Assembly (NCBI GenBank): GCA_016283935.1
Contig: JAEENX010000025.1
Location: 1 to 64,000, forward strand
DNA length: 64,000 nucleotides
Direction of reading: 5' to 3'
From: Bacilli bacterium
GTDB lineage: Bacteria; Bacillota_I; Bacilli_A; RF39; UBA660
The translations under genes and the position numbers were made by a program. Below, piece by piece: positions 39,775-49,724 of the stretch (its first letter is position 1; each line of letters starts with the position of its first letter). The notes below the pieces were generated by a model. The model was not told the DNA's origin, searched no databases, and saw nothing but the letters and a program-made list of their open reading frames with translations.

Positions 39775-40968
39775 ATGAAAAAGAAAGTATTAATAACAAT
39801 TTTAATTATATGTTTATTAATTCTTCCTGTTACTCCAATTAGTGCTGGTTCCAAGGCTAGAACTTTAAAAGAATTAAGATCAGAATTACAACAATTAAAA
39901 AATAAAAAGACTAGCACAGCTAATAAAAAACAACAAACTAAAAATCAAATTTCTTCAGCTAAAAATAATATAGCTAATAATCAAAATGAAATCATAGATA
40001 ATCAACAAAAAGCTATTGATGCTACAAATGAAATAGCAGTATTAGAAGAAGAAATTAAAAATGGTAAAGAAGAATTATCAAACTTAATTGAAACTTATCA
40101 AGTAGCAAACGGAGATAATATTTATCTTGAATATATATTTGAAGCTTCATCTTATGAAGATTTAGTATATAGATATGCTATCATGGAGCAAATATTAAAT
40201 GCTCAAAATGAAAAAATAGAAAATTGGTCTGATAAGGTTAAAAAAGATGAAGAATTAAAAGTTGAACTTGCTAACAGGGAAGTTGAACTTAATAATCAAA
40301 TTAGTAGTTTGAATAAAAATATTGATGATTTAGGAGATAAACTTGCTGAATTAGATGAATTAACAATGGATATTAATGATGAAATTCAATCTACACAAGA
40401 TTTAATTAATTATTATGTTAGTATTGGATGTTCTGAAACTGAAGATCTAGATGCTTGTGTATCAGTTAAAGGTGATACAGGATGGACTAGACCATTATAT
40501 AAAGGTAAAATAACTTCATATTTTGGTTATAGAACAGATCCTATTACGGGAAGAGCTCAAAGTTTCCATAGTGGTACTGATATTGGTGGAAATAGTGAAG
40601 GTACTAATGTTTATGCAGCTGCCAATGGTACTGTGGGTAAAATAATATATAAAGCTTCATGTGGTGGTAACCAAGTATATGTATGGCATACAATTAATGG
40701 TAAGAGATATACTACATGCTACATGCATTTATTAACAATAAATGTTGGCTTAGGTGCTAAAGTAACTCCTAATACTGTAGTTGGTACAGTAGGTGGTGGA
40801 AGAGGTACTCGTGGATGGGAAAACTGTTCCACTGGTGCACATTTACACTTAGGTATTGGTACAGGATGGTATGGACAAACTTATACATCATATAGTACAT
40901 GGAGAAGTAATTTATTATCTGCAAAAGATGTAATGAAATTACCAACTTCATGGTCATCTAGATATTAG
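39775..40968 (+). CDS. Coiled-coil + M23 (LytM) peptidoglycan hydrolase, probable FtsEX partner
   Basis: Signal peptide, long coiled coil, HSGTDIGG, CYMHLLTI, GAHLHLGIG. Confidence 0.85.
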   Translation: MKKKVLITILIICLLILPVTPISAGSKARTLKELRSELQQLKNKKTSTANKKQQTKNQISSAKNNIANNQNEIIDNQQKAIDATNEIAVLEEEIKNGKEELSNLIETYQVANGDNIYLEYIFEASSYEDLVYRYAIMEQILNAQNEKIENWSDKVKKDEELKVELANREVELNNQISSLNKNIDDLGDKLAELDELTMDINDEIQSTQDLINYYVSIGCSETEDLDACVSVKGDTGWTRPLYKGKITSYFGYRTDPITGRAQSFHSGTDIGGNSEGTNVYAAANGTVGKIIYKASCGGNQVYVWHTINGKRYTTCYMHLLTINVGLGAKVTPNTVVGTVGGGRGTRGWENCSTGAHLHLGIGTGWYGQTYTSYSTWRSNLLSAKDVMKLPTSWSSRY

Positions 40969-40979
40969 GAGGTAAGAAT

Positions 40980-41768
40980 ATGAAAAAAAGAATTATAAGT
41001 GGAGTAATAATGGCTATATTATTGGTTATTATATATGTATGTCCACCTATAGTATTTGATATAGCAGTAGGTATACTTGCTGCTGGTGCTTATTATGAAT
41101 TAACTAAAGTAAGAAAAGATTTAACAATTCCTAATATAATGAAATATATTGGTTTTATATTTTTAATGTTAATAATGTATATGAATATTGATACTATATC
41201 TTATTCATTTGGTATAGATTATACATCTTTAACAATTGGATTTATTATAATGTTTATTCCAACATTATTTATGCCTAAAAAATATAATACTAAAGAAGCT
41301 TTCTATTTAGCTTCAACTTCATTATTCTTAGGTGTTACATTTAATCTATTAGTGCAAACATTTAATTTAAATAAAGTTATATTAGTTTGGTTAATATTAA
41401 TTGCTTGTTCAACTGATATTTTTGCATTATTTGGTGGTATGTTAATTGGTAAACATAAGCTTACTCCAATTAGCCCAAAGAAAACTATTGAAGGAAGTAT
41501 AACTGGATTAATAGTAGCAGTTATAGTTGGAACATTCTTCTATTTAATATTTATTAATAAAGAAGTTAGTATTCCAGTTATTATGTTAGTTACTGCAGTA
41601 CTTTCATGTGCTGGTCAAATGGGAGATTTATTCTTCTCACTTATTAAGAGAGAAAATGAAGTAAAAGATTATAGCCATTTAATTCCAGGACATGGTGGTA
41701 TTTTAGATAGAATTGATAGTACAGTATTTATATTATTATTTTATATAGTACTATCTAGATTCTTATAG
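40980..41768 (+). CDS. cdsA: Phosphatidate cytidylyltransferase
   Basis: SPKKTIEGSITGLIVAVIVG...GDLFFSLIKRENEVKDYSHLIPGHGGILDRIDS. Confidence 0.9.
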   Translation: MKKRIISGVIMAILLVIIYVCPPIVFDIAVGILAAGAYYELTKVRKDLTIPNIMKYIGFIFLMLIMYMNIDTISYSFGIDYTSLTIGFIIMFIPTLFMPKKYNTKEAFYLASTSLFLGVTFNLLVQTFNLNKVILVWLILIACSTDIFALFGGMLIGKHKLTPISPKKTIEGSITGLIVAVIVGTFFYLIFINKEVSIPVIMLVTAVLSCAGQMGDLFFSLIKRENEVKDYSHLIPGHGGILDRIDSTVFILLFYIVLSRFL

Positions 41769-41779
41769 GAGGTTAATAT

Positions 41780-43096
41780 ATGGCAACAAAGAAAAAAGAA
41801 GATGAAGTAAAAAAGACTAAAGCAACTAAAGTAACTAAAAAAGAAAAAGAAATAAAAGAAGAAGTTAAAAGAGTAGAAGAAGAAAAAGCTACTCCTTTAG
41901 CTATAGCTGAATTTATAGCTATAATAATTGCAATTATTATTATAGAAGTATTTTTTCAAGGTTCAGTTATTTGTAATATAGTAACATTACTATTAATGTT
42001 AACTGTATTAATAACTGTTCATGAATGGGGACATTTTATAATGTCTAAGAAATTTGGTGTTCATGTATATGAATTTGCTATAGGTATGGGACCAAAGATT
42101 TTAGCATTTAGAAGAAAAAATGATCCAACATTATATACAATCAGAGCTTTACCTATAGGTGGTTATAATCAACTTGCAGGTGAAACAGATGAAGATGATG
42201 AAAAGTTAGCTAAAGATAAGTTCTTATGTAATAAACCAAAATATCAAAGACTATTAATTCTTTGTGCTGGTGTTTTTATGAATTTTGTTACAGCTATAGT
42301 ATTCTTATTCATTATTGCATTTGGATGGGGATATACTGAACAAAATAGTTATGTTGGTGAAATAGAATCTAATTCACCAGCTGCAGAAGCAGGAATAGTT
42401 GCAGGAGATAAGATCATTGAATACAATGGTAAGAAAGTATCTACTTGGGATGAAATAACTATTATTGGTGCTTTAAAGAAAGATGTTGAATATAATACAT
42501 ATAAAGTTCAACATGAAGATGGAAGTGAACAAGAATTCAAAATTACTCCAGCTGATTATGTTGTATATGAAAATAAGTATTATAGAGTAACAACTGATAA
42601 TACAAAAGAACAAATTGCAGAAGAATTAAATGTTTCTGTTGATCAATTAGAAGATGCCAAAATAATTGGTATTAGTCAATCAAATAAAAGATATACTGGA
42701 TTTGTTAATGCTTTAAAATATGCATTTACTAAATTTTGGTCATTAACAAAATTATTATTATTAACTTTAGGATATTTATTTACCGGTAAACTTGGACTAT
42801 CTGCTTTAAGTGGACCTGTTGGTATGTATAAAGTAGTAGGAGAAGTTGCTAAGTTTGGTATTGCTAATGTTATTTATTTAACTGCATATCTTTCAATTAA
42901 CTTAGGAGTAATTAATATATTACCATTCCCAGCATTTGATGGAGGTCATGTAGTATTCTTAGCAATTGAAGCTATTACTAAAAAGAAAGTTAGTCCTAAT
43001 GTAGAAAATATTTTCCATATGATTGGATTTATAATTATTTTCTTATTAATGATAATTGTTACAGGACATGATATTTGGAGCCTATTTAATAAATAG
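41780..43096 (+). CDS. rseP: Site-2 protease RseP/RasP family (M50) with PDZ domain
   Basis: TVHEWGHFIMSKKFGVHVYEFAIGMGP, PDZ region, INILPFPAFDGGHVVFLAIEAI. Confidence 0.9.
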   Translation: MATKKKEDEVKKTKATKVTKKEKEIKEEVKRVEEEKATPLAIAEFIAIIIAIIIIEVFFQGSVICNIVTLLLMLTVLITVHEWGHFIMSKKFGVHVYEFAIGMGPKILAFRRKNDPTLYTIRALPIGGYNQLAGETDEDDEKLAKDKFLCNKPKYQRLLILCAGVFMNFVTAIVFLFIIAFGWGYTEQNSYVGEIESNSPAAEAGIVAGDKIIEYNGKKVSTWDEITIIGALKKDVEYNTYKVQHEDGSEQEFKITPADYVVYENKYYRVTTDNTKEQIAEELNVSVDQLEDAKIIGISQSNKRYTGFVNALKYAFTKFWSLTKLLLLTLGYLFTGKLGLSALSGPVGMYKVVGEVAKFGIANVIYLTAYLSINLGVINILPFPAFDGGHVVFLAIEAITKKKVSPNVENIFHMIGFIIIFLLMIIVTGHDIWSLFNK

Positions 43097-43157
43097 GCTT
43101 CTTTTATTTTGTAAATAAATATGGTAAAATACTTATATAGAATAAGAGGTGTTGAAA

Positions 43158-43961
43158 ATGGGTGCTTTTGAAAAATTTATCGAAAGCGATTTGTTTTTTC
43201 CAGTACTAATAGGTTTACTGTTACTTCTTATTATTGTATTTGTAGTAATTTTAATTTTAGATAGAAAAAGAGAAAAGAAATATATACAAGAATTAAGAGA
43301 GGAATTAGGATCTGATTCTTTAACTCAGACTATTCAAATACCTGTTGTTAAACAAGTTGTTGTTAAGAAACAAGTTGAACCTGTTCAAGAACAAGTAGTT
43401 ATTTCAAATAAGGAAGAACCAGTTCGAGTTGAAGAACCAATTGAAGAAACAAAAGAATCTAATGAATTAGATTTAACTAAAACAGTTGCTCCAACCATTT
43501 TAAAAGAAATGGAAGTTAAACCTAAGGTCGTTGAAAGAACTGAAATAGCAGAAGATGCACCAGTGGTTGATTTAAAGATTGCTGATACATCAAGTGATGA
43601 GTCGTTAGAAGCTACTCAAGTTATTCAAATAAAGGAAGAAGAAAATTTAGATGATGAATTAATAGTACCTGATGCTATTAAACAAATTGAAGAAGAAGGT
43701 GAAGAAATGGAAGCACCTGAAAAAGCAATACAAATTGAAGATGAAGGAACTCAAGTTATTGAACTTCCTAAATTAGCAAAAGAAGAAGATGTAATTAAAA
43801 GGGTTGAAATTAAACAACCTAATGCATTTGAAATCAAAACAGATGGTAATACAAATATAAATGAAGATATTAAGTATGAACCACCTAAAGAATATACAGG
43901 AGTTAAAACTGAAGTATTAGATATAACTGATATAGTTAATGAATTAAATAAGGAGAAATAA
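43158..43961 (+). CDS. Single-TM protein with long acidic cytosolic tail
   Basis: TM FFPVLIGLLLLLIIVFVVILIL near N-term then E/V/P-rich tail. Confidence 0.6.
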   Translation: MGAFEKFIESDLFFPVLIGLLLLLIIVFVVILILDRKREKKYIQELREELGSDSLTQTIQIPVVKQVVVKKQVEPVQEQVVISNKEEPVRVEEPIEETKESNELDLTKTVAPTILKEMEVKPKVVERTEIAEDAPVVDLKIADTSSDESLEATQVIQIKEEENLDDELIVPDAIKQIEEEGEEMEAPEKAIQIEDEGTQVIELPKLAKEEDVIKRVEIKQPNAFEIKTDGNTNINEDIKYEPPKEYTGVKTEVLDITDIVNELNKEK

Positions 43962-43964
43962 TAT

Positions 43965-44162
43965 ATGAACGGAAAAGAATTTAAAAATGTTTACTTAGAA
44001 TTTCCTAATGAAGCAAAAAAAGTTAAAACTGAAGAAGAAAAGAAAAAAGAATTAGAAGAATTTAGAGAAGAAGAAAATCAAAGAATTATTTCTAAGACTA
44101 CTAGATTAAGTAAGGAAGAATTACAAAGACGTCTAGAAGAAACTCAATCTTTACATTTATAG
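43965..44162 (+). CDS. Small highly charged hypothetical protein
   Basis: 65-aa ORF with SD, between the 43158 ORF and parE. Confidence 0.55.
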   Translation: MNGKEFKNVYLEFPNEAKKVKTEEEKKKELEEFREEENQRIISKTTRLSKEELQRRLEETQSLHL

Positions 44163-44220
44163 GACAACAGAGGTTGTCTTTTTTTTTACAATGTGATATT
44201 TTAATTTAAGGTGAGACTTT

Positions 44221-46140
44221 ATGGCAACAAAAAAGTATGATGCTGATTCAATTAAGATTTTAGAGGGTTTAGAAGCAGTACGTAAAAGACCTGGTATGTA
44301 TATTGGATCAACCGATAAAAAAGGATTACATCATTTAGCATGGGAAATAATTGATAATGGTATCGATGAAATTATCAATGGATATGGTAATCAAATTAAA
44401 ATTATATTAAATAAAGATAAATCTATAACAATAGCAGATAATGGACGTGGTGTACCAATTGGAAAACACTCATCAGGTAAATCTACTCCTGAAGTAGTAT
44501 ATACAATACTACATGCAGGTGGTAAATTCGAAGAAGGAAACTATAAAGTTTCAGGTGGATTACATGGTGTAGGTGCATCAGTAGTTAATGCATTATCTGA
44601 TTGGATGGATGTAATTATTTATACAGATGGTAAAATATCTGAAATTAAGTTTAAAGAAGGTGGAAAGGTAGATAAACCACTTACTCAAGTTGGTACATCT
44701 AAAAACACTGGTACAGTTGTTACTTTCATGCCTAATTATAATATATTTAAAAACTGTGAATTCTCTTATTCAACAATATGTGAAAGAATGCAAGAAAGTG
44801 CATTCCTTCTAGATAACATCACTATTGATGTTGAAGATAGAAGAGGAGAAGAAGTTAGAAAAGTAAGTTATCATTATGACAATGGTTTAAATTCATTTGT
44901 TGAATATTTAAATGAAGATAAAACTGCTTTAAATAAAATTGTTCCTATTCATGGAGAAAGCAAAGGAATTGGTATTGATATAGCATTACAATATACAGAT
45001 TCATACAATGAAACTATTCTTTCATTTGTTAATAACGTTAAAACGCCAGATGGTGGTTCTCATGAAGTTGGTTTTAAAACAGGTATTACTAAAATCTTCA
45101 ATGATTATGCTAAAGAACAAGGAATCTTAAAAGCAAAAGATTCTAACTTTGATGGATCAGATGTAAGAGAAGGTTTAACTGCAGTTATTAACTTAAAAGT
45201 TCCTGAAAAATTATTACAATTTGAAGGACAAACTAAAGGTAAGTTAGGTACTCCTGAAGCAAGACCTGCTACAGAACAAATTGTATATGATACATTAAAA
45301 TATTATTTAAATGAAAATAAAGCTGAAGCTACTGCTATATTAACAAAGATGGGTAATTCTAAATTTGCTAGAGAAGCAGCTAGAAAAGCTAGAGAAGAAG
45401 CAAGACTTGGAAAAACTAAGAAGAAAGAACAAGCTAGTCTTTCTGATAAGTTAACTCCACCTCAAGGACATAATTCAAAGATTAATGAATTATTTATAGT
45501 CGAAGGTACATCTGCCGGTGGTTCTGCTAAACAAGGTAGAGATAGAAAATTCCAAGGTGTACTTCCTTTAAGAGGTAAAGTATTAAATACAGAAAAAGCA
45601 TCATTAGCAGATGCATATAAGAATGAAGAATTAAATACATTAATCCATTGTATAGGTGGAGGTGTAGGTGCTGAATTTAATTGCAAAGATATTAACTATG
45701 ATAAAGTTATAATCATGACCGATGCCGATGATGATGGATGTCATATTCAATGTTTATTATTAACTTTCTTCTATAGATTTATGAGACCATTAATTGAAGA
45801 AGGACATTTATATATAGCAATGCCTCCTTTATATAAGGTTAATTTCCCAAATAGTAAGAAAGATAATTATTGTTATACTAATGAAGAACTTAAAGAAATT
45901 ACTGCTGGTAAGACAAGTTATACAGTACAAAGATACAAAGGTCTTGGTGAAATGAATCCAGAACCATTAAGAGTAACAACAATGTCTCCAGAAACTCGTA
46001 ATTTAATTAAGGTAAATATCAACGATGCTGCATTAGCAGAAAGAAGAGTATCTGTTCTAATGGGTGACTCAGTTGAACCTAGAAAAGAATGGATAAATGA
46101 AAATGTTGATTTCACATTAGAAGATGATTTTAAAAAGTAG
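44221..46140 (+). CDS. parE: Type IIA topoisomerase B subunit (topoisomerase IV ParE most likely)
   Basis: VRKRPGMYIGSTDKKGLHHLAWEIIDNGIDE, GGLHGVGASVVNALS, VEGTSAGGSAKQGRDRKFQGVLPLRGKVLN, MTDADDDGCHI. Confidence 0.9.
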   Translation: MATKKYDADSIKILEGLEAVRKRPGMYIGSTDKKGLHHLAWEIIDNGIDEIINGYGNQIKIILNKDKSITIADNGRGVPIGKHSSGKSTPEVVYTILHAGGKFEEGNYKVSGGLHGVGASVVNALSDWMDVIIYTDGKISEIKFKEGGKVDKPLTQVGTSKNTGTVVTFMPNYNIFKNCEFSYSTICERMQESAFLLDNITIDVEDRRGEEVRKVSYHYDNGLNSFVEYLNEDKTALNKIVPIHGESKGIGIDIALQYTDSYNETILSFVNNVKTPDGGSHEVGFKTGITKIFNDYAKEQGILKAKDSNFDGSDVREGLTAVINLKVPEKLLQFEGQTKGKLGTPEARPATEQIVYDTLKYYLNENKAEATAILTKMGNSKFAREAARKAREEARLGKTKKKEQASLSDKLTPPQGHNSKINELFIVEGTSAGGSAKQGRDRKFQGVLPLRGKVLNTEKASLADAYKNEELNTLIHCIGGGVGAEFNCKDINYDKVIIMTDADDDGCHIQCLLLTFFYRFMRPLIEEGHLYIAMPPLYKVNFPNSKKDNYCYTNEELKEITAGKTSYTVQRYKGLGEMNPEPLRVTTMSPETRNLIKVNINDAALAERRVSVLMGDSVEPRKEWINENVDFTLEDDFKK

Positions 46141-46188
46141 ATTTTATATCTACTTTTTATTATTATATAAATAAGAGGTGATATATAT

Positions 46189-47721
46189 ATGGAATTAAAA
46201 AATATATTAGATCAATATAAAATAAACTATAGTATGTATGGAAATGATATGGCTAAAGTAGATATTATGAATAAACCAAAAGGTAAAATAATATTAGTAA
46301 CAGCTACAAATCCTACTAAATATGGTGAAGGAAAAACAACAGTAGCCATTGGATTAAATGATGCTTTTAAAAAGTTAGGTTATAATTCTATAGCATCTTT
46401 AAGAGAACCATCTATGGGACCTGTATTTGGTGTTAAGGGTGGTGCTACAGGTGGAGGTAAAGCTGTAATAGTACCTGAAGATAAAATCAATTTACATTTC
46501 ACAGGTGATTTTCATGCTATAACATCTGCTAATAATTTAATATGTGCACTTATTGATAATCATATATATCAAGGTAATGAATTAGATATACAAAAAGTAA
46601 CATTTAATAGATGCTTGGATATGAATGATCGTGCATTAAGAAATATTACTATTAAAGATAAAAGATATGAAAGAGAAGAAATATTTAATATAACTGCTGC
46701 TTCTGAAATCATGGGAGTATTTTGTTTAGCTAAAGATATGGATGATTTAAGAAGTAGAATAAGTGATATTATAATAGGATATAATTCTAAAAATGAAGAA
46801 ATATATGTTAAAGATTTAAAATGTGTAGAAGCTGTTATTGCTTTATTATTAGATGCAATGAAACCTAATGCAGTTAAATCTTTAGAAGATAATTTGGTAT
46901 TAGTTCATGGAGGTCCATTTGCTAATATTGCTCATGGATGTTCATCACTTATATCTTTAAATACTGCAAGATCAATTTCAGACTATGTTATTACTGAAGC
47001 AGGATTTGGATCAGATGCAGGAGCAACAAAGTTTTTAGATATATTATCAAGAAATAATTTTGATGAAATATATGCAACTGTATTAATTACAACTATAAGA
47101 GCATTAAAACTAAATGGAGATGGAGAATTAGAAAAAGGTATAAGTAATCTTCAAGCTCATATTGATATATTAAAAGCATTTAATGTTAATGTTGTTGTAA
47201 CACTTAATAAATTTGAAGATGATACAGATGATGAAATTAAATTTGTACAAGAATATGTTGAAAAACAAAATATAAAATTTGCTATAAATGAAGTATATTT
47301 AAAAGGATCTATAGGTGGTATAGATTTAGCTAATAAAATATTAGAAATAGAAAATAATAGTAAGATTAATTATTTATATGATTTAAATGATAAGTTAGAA
47401 GATAAAATTAATAAGTATCTTTCTAATATAGGTTGTATTAAATATAATGCATCAGATGAAGTTAAGGAAAAGATTAATGAATTTAATAAATATAAATATC
47501 CAATATGTGTTGCTAAAACACAATATAGTATTTCAGATGATCCTAAAAAATTAGGATATCCAAAAGATTATGAAGTAACCATAAGAGATATAAAAGTAAA
47601 CAATGGTTCTAAATTTATAGTTATATATTTAGGTGATATTATTACAATGCCTGGATTATCCAAAAATCCATCAGCATTAGAAATAAAGATAGAAAATGAT
47701 GTTATATATTTACCTAGATAA
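46189..47721 (+). CDS. fhs: Formate-tetrahydrofolate ligase
   Basis: NPTKYGEGKTTVAIGLNDA, REPSMGPVFGVKGGATGGGKAVIVP, FTGDFHAITSANNL. Confidence 0.9.
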   Translation: MELKNILDQYKINYSMYGNDMAKVDIMNKPKGKIILVTATNPTKYGEGKTTVAIGLNDAFKKLGYNSIASLREPSMGPVFGVKGGATGGGKAVIVPEDKINLHFTGDFHAITSANNLICALIDNHIYQGNELDIQKVTFNRCLDMNDRALRNITIKDKRYEREEIFNITAASEIMGVFCLAKDMDDLRSRISDIIIGYNSKNEEIYVKDLKCVEAVIALLLDAMKPNAVKSLEDNLVLVHGGPFANIAHGCSSLISLNTARSISDYVITEAGFGSDAGATKFLDILSRNNFDEIYATVLITTIRALKLNGDGELEKGISNLQAHIDILKAFNVNVVVTLNKFEDDTDDEIKFVQEYVEKQNIKFAINEVYLKGSIGGIDLANKILEIENNSKINYLYDLNDKLEDKINKYLSNIGCIKYNASDEVKEKINEFNKYKYPICVAKTQYSISDDPKKLGYPKDYEVTIRDIKVNNGSKFIVIYLGDIITMPGLSKNPSALEIKIENDVIYLPR

Positions 47722-47751
47722 TATGCTATAATTATTAAAGGAGGTAATTAT

Positions 47752-49026
47752 ATGAATGAACAAGAAGTAAAGTATTATTCAGTAACACAATACAACAAAG
47801 CAATTAAAAATTATCTTGATGAAATTGATGCATTACGTGATGTTCATATCAAGGGTGAAATAAGTAATTACCGTGGAGCTACAAGAGGACATTTATACTT
47901 CACATTAAAAGATGAAACTTCAAGAATAAGTGTAGTAATGTTTAATGCAGAAGGAAGATTAGACTTTACTCCTAAAGATGGCGATGAAGTTTTAATAGAT
48001 GGTAGAATAACAGTATATGAAGCTAATGGTGGTTATCAAGTATATGCTGACAAAATGACTCTTGCAGGAAATGGAGATCTTCTTAAAAAATTAGAAGAAT
48101 TAAAAAAGAAGTTACAAGCTGAAGGATTATTTGATGAAGCACATAAGAAACCAATTCCTAAGTATCCTGAAAGAATTGGTATAGTAACTGCTCCTAATAA
48201 AGCTGCTATTAAAGATATCTTAAGTACTATTAAGAGAAGATATCCTTTATGTGAAACTATTTTATTTCCAGCTTTAGTACAAGGTGATTTAGCTAAAGAT
48301 AGTATAGTTAAACAAATAGAAGAAGCAAATGATCCTAAATACAATCTTGATACATTAATTGTAGGTAGAGGTGGAGGATCAATTGAAGATTTATGGGCAT
48401 TCAATGAAGAAATAGTTGCAAGAGCTATTTATGATTCTAGAGTACCTATTATATCAGCAGTTGGTCATGAAATAGATTTTACTATTGCAGACTTTGTTGC
48501 AGATATAAGAGCAGCTACTCCTACAGCAGCAGCTGAAATAGCAGTACCTAATTTAGCAGATTTATTAAATACAATTAATCAATATAAGATAAGATTAAAT
48601 AATAATATAACCGGTAATATTTCTTATTTAAAAGATATATTAAAGAAACTAAGTACAAGTTATGTTTTATCTAATCCACTTGCGACTTTTGAAATAAGAG
48701 AGCAAAAGTTAGATGAATTAGTTAATAGATTAAATACTAATTTAATACATAAATTAGATGTATCAAAGAATAGATTTGATAGTATTAAAACTAAGAGAGT
48801 ATTATTACATCCAGAAGATATATTAGTTAAATATAATAATTCAATGGAATTAGTAATTAATAAACTAGAATTATTAAATCCATTAAATGTATTAAAAAAA
48901 GGTTATTCAGTAACTAAAGTTAATGATAAACCTTTAAAGAGTATTAAGGATGTTAAAGAAAAAGATAAATTAAATATTAAAATTATAGATGGTGAAATAG
49001 ACGCTATCGTAGAAGGAGTGAAATAA
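47752..49026 (+). CDS. xseA: Exodeoxyribonuclease VII large subunit
   Basis: VHIKGEISNYRGATRGHLYFTLKDE, VGRGGGSIEDLWAFNEE, SAVGHEIDFTIADFVADIRAATPTAAAE. Confidence 0.95.
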   Translation: MNEQEVKYYSVTQYNKAIKNYLDEIDALRDVHIKGEISNYRGATRGHLYFTLKDETSRISVVMFNAEGRLDFTPKDGDEVLIDGRITVYEANGGYQVYADKMTLAGNGDLLKKLEELKKKLQAEGLFDEAHKKPIPKYPERIGIVTAPNKAAIKDILSTIKRRYPLCETILFPALVQGDLAKDSIVKQIEEANDPKYNLDTLIVGRGGGSIEDLWAFNEEIVARAIYDSRVPIISAVGHEIDFTIADFVADIRAATPTAAAEIAVPNLADLLNTINQYKIRLNNNITGNISYLKDILKKLSTSYVLSNPLATFEIREQKLDELVNRLNTNLIHKLDVSKNRFDSIKTKRVLLHPEDILVKYNNSMELVINKLELLNPLNVLKKGYSVTKVNDKPLKSIKDVKEKDKLNIKIIDGEIDAIVEGVK

Positions 49027-49027
49027 A

Positions 49028-49258
49028 ATGGCAAAAACTGAAGAAAAGAAATTCGAAGAATTAATGAATGAATTAGATGAAATTGTTAAAGACTTAGAAA
49101 GTGGTAATTCTGATTTAGAAGAATCTATTAAAAAGTATACTGAAGCTATGAAAATAGTTAAAATGTGTAATGAAAAATTAGAAACTGCTACAGAAGCAGT
49201 AAATAAAATATTAAAAGAAAATGGAGAATTAGAAGATTATAAAATTGAAGAAGAATAA
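49028..49258 (+). CDS. xseB: Exodeoxyribonuclease VII small subunit
   Basis: KKFEELMNELDEIVKDLESGNSDLEESIKKYTEAMKIVKMCNEKLETA. Confidence 0.9.
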   Translation: MAKTEEKKFEELMNELDEIVKDLESGNSDLEESIKKYTEAMKIVKMCNEKLETATEAVNKILKENGELEDYKIEEE

Positions 49259-49358
49259 TCTTTTATATAAGTGTAAAGTAGAACCTTAAAAAGGTTCTTT
49301 TTTAATTTAATAATATAGTTTTATATTATAATATAGGTAAGAATAGGAGTATGAGAAG

Positions 49359-49715
49359 ATGAATACTGAAATATTAACATCTGCTGGAGTAGATATAAAT
49401 AAGGGGTTAGAGCTACTTGGTGATATGGACATGTACAACGATACTTTGAGAGACTTTTTAACAGAGTCTGAAACAAGACTTCCTAATCTTATTAATTATT
49501 ATAATCAAGGGGATATGGAAAATTATGGTATACTTGCACATGCAATGAAAAGTGATTCTAAGTATTTAGGTTTTACTAAATTAGCTGAAATGTCTTATGA
49601 TCACGAAATGGCAGGAAAAAGTAATAACAAAGCTTTTGCTGATGAACATGTAAGAGAATTACTAACTGAAGCAAATAGAATCATTGGAGTAGTTAAACAA
49701 TATTTAGGAATGTAG
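49359..49715 (+). CDS. Histidine phosphotransfer (Hpt) domain protein
   Basis: GILAHAMKSDSKYLGFTKLAEMSYDHE. Confidence 0.75.
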   Translation: MNTEILTSAGVDINKGLELLGDMDMYNDTLRDFLTESETRLPNLINYYNQGDMENYGILAHAMKSDSKYLGFTKLAEMSYDHEMAGKSNNKAFADEHVRELLTEANRIIGVVKQYLGM

Positions 49716-49724
49716 GTGAATAAT

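Noticed and set aside
48036-48404. 122-aa minus-strand ORF
   Set aside because: Antisense to xseA conserved motifs.
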